Below, piece after piece: positions 5,200 through 5,515 of a DNA stretch of 5,515 nt. Made by a program: the position numbers and the translations under genes. The stretch is from a bacterium. GTDB lineage: Bacteria; Cyanobacteriota; Vampirovibrionia; Gastranaerophilales; Gastranaerophilaceae. The first letter of the stretch is position 1. Each line of letters opens with the position of its first letter. The stretch covers positions 1 to 5,515 of the forward strand of contig JAFXYU010000252.1 of assembly GCA_017541565.1 (NCBI GenBank), given 5' to 3'. The notes under the pieces were generated by a model. It did not search any database, was not told where the DNA came from, and saw only the letters and a program-made list of their open reading frames with translations.

Positions 5200-5515
5200 A
5201 TGGATTTTTCTGAACCCGAAAAACTGCTTGAATATTTAACCTCTGATAATATTGATTATACGGAGTTAACTGAGTTTGCATCAAAACTTGCGGAGGAAAT
5301 TCCTCAATTACACACAAATATTCAGGGAAGAAAATTCCACGCACTGACTCAATGTATTCTTGAATGTTACAAAAGAATTATGGGATTCAACTCCTGTGAA
5401 TGGGCAAATGAAAACAAACTCAATTTTAAACCCGAACCCGAAGTCATGCCGGTAAAATTTACGCGCGTAAATGCAAAAGGTGAACTCTGCGAATATTCCC
5501 TCATAAACTCCGACC
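5200..5515 (+). CDS. Unrecognised protein, 3'-truncated by the window edge
   Basis: An open frame begins at ATG 5200 and has no stop before the window ends, so 105 complete codons of a longer protein are visible. An in-frame TAA at 5185-5187 with no other start codon after it makes this ATG the first possible start. The N terminus (MDFSEPEKLLEYLTSDN) and the next stretch (YTELTEFASKLAEEIPQL) look helical and acidic, followed by FHALTQCILECYKRIMGF and then a more extended part (PEPEVMPVKFTRVNAKGEL). There is no signal peptide or membrane segment in the visible part. Codon use resembles the HD genes, supporting real coding. It is divergent from the GAF/HD-GYP gene, with 204 bp between the starts. 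I do not recognise the family and assign no function. Confidence 0.7.
   Translation, partial: MDFSEPEKLLEYLTSDNIDYTELTEFASKLAEEIPQLHTNIQGRKFHALTQCILECYKRIMGFNSCEWANENKLNFKPEPEVMPVKFTRVNAKGELCEYSLINSD

Overview
The window is an AT-rich bacterial stretch, cut at both ends. It holds two ordinary chromosomal functions (a tRNA amidotransferase subunit and a pair of HD-GYP-type signalling genes), an AT-richer 5' end that looks accessory, and two gene-free intervals of about 400 bp that are far from empty. Protein style, weak or absent Shine-Dalgarno sites before two genes, and gatB standing alone suggest an uncultivated, perhaps gut-associated lineage. My best guess is the Gastranaerophilales/Vampirovibrionia ('Melainabacteria'), but this is low-confidence recall, not a sequence search.

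Left part (1-1006). A 5'-truncated gene encodes the end of a putative zinc metallopeptidase (HELGH motif). After it lies what I consider the main discovery: a compact, unannotated candidate type I toxin-antitoxin locus at about 665-930. The minus strand has an extended -10 promoter, a leader with an anti-Shine-Dalgarno element, a near-perfect Shine-Dalgarno site and a 24-residue cationic/hydrophobic peptide. The plus strand has a consensus-like promoter (TTGACA-17 bp-AATAAT) that would drive a roughly 110-nt antisense RNA ending at a hairpin inside the toxin reading frame. The convergent, 3'-overlapping layout resembles TxpA/RatA and BsrG/SR4, but the peptide is not one I recognise.

Middle part (1007-2862). 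gatB, the B subunit of Asp-tRNA(Asn)/Glu-tRNA(Gln) amidotransferase, is full length and has its own promoter. It is followed by a 161-bp imperfect inverted repeat that can fold into a 22-bp closing stem with three internal arms, and then by a strong intrinsic terminator.

Right part (2863-5515). Two HD-GYP-related genes converge with no bases between their stop codons. The plus-strand gene encodes a compact domain with an intact HD/H/HH/GYP/D motif set. The minus-strand gene encodes a GAF plus HD-GYP protein whose active site is degenerate (HD to QN, HHE to HKE, GYP to GEP), so it is probably a non-catalytic sensor or effector. A divergent, unrecognised gene starts at 5200 and runs off the window.
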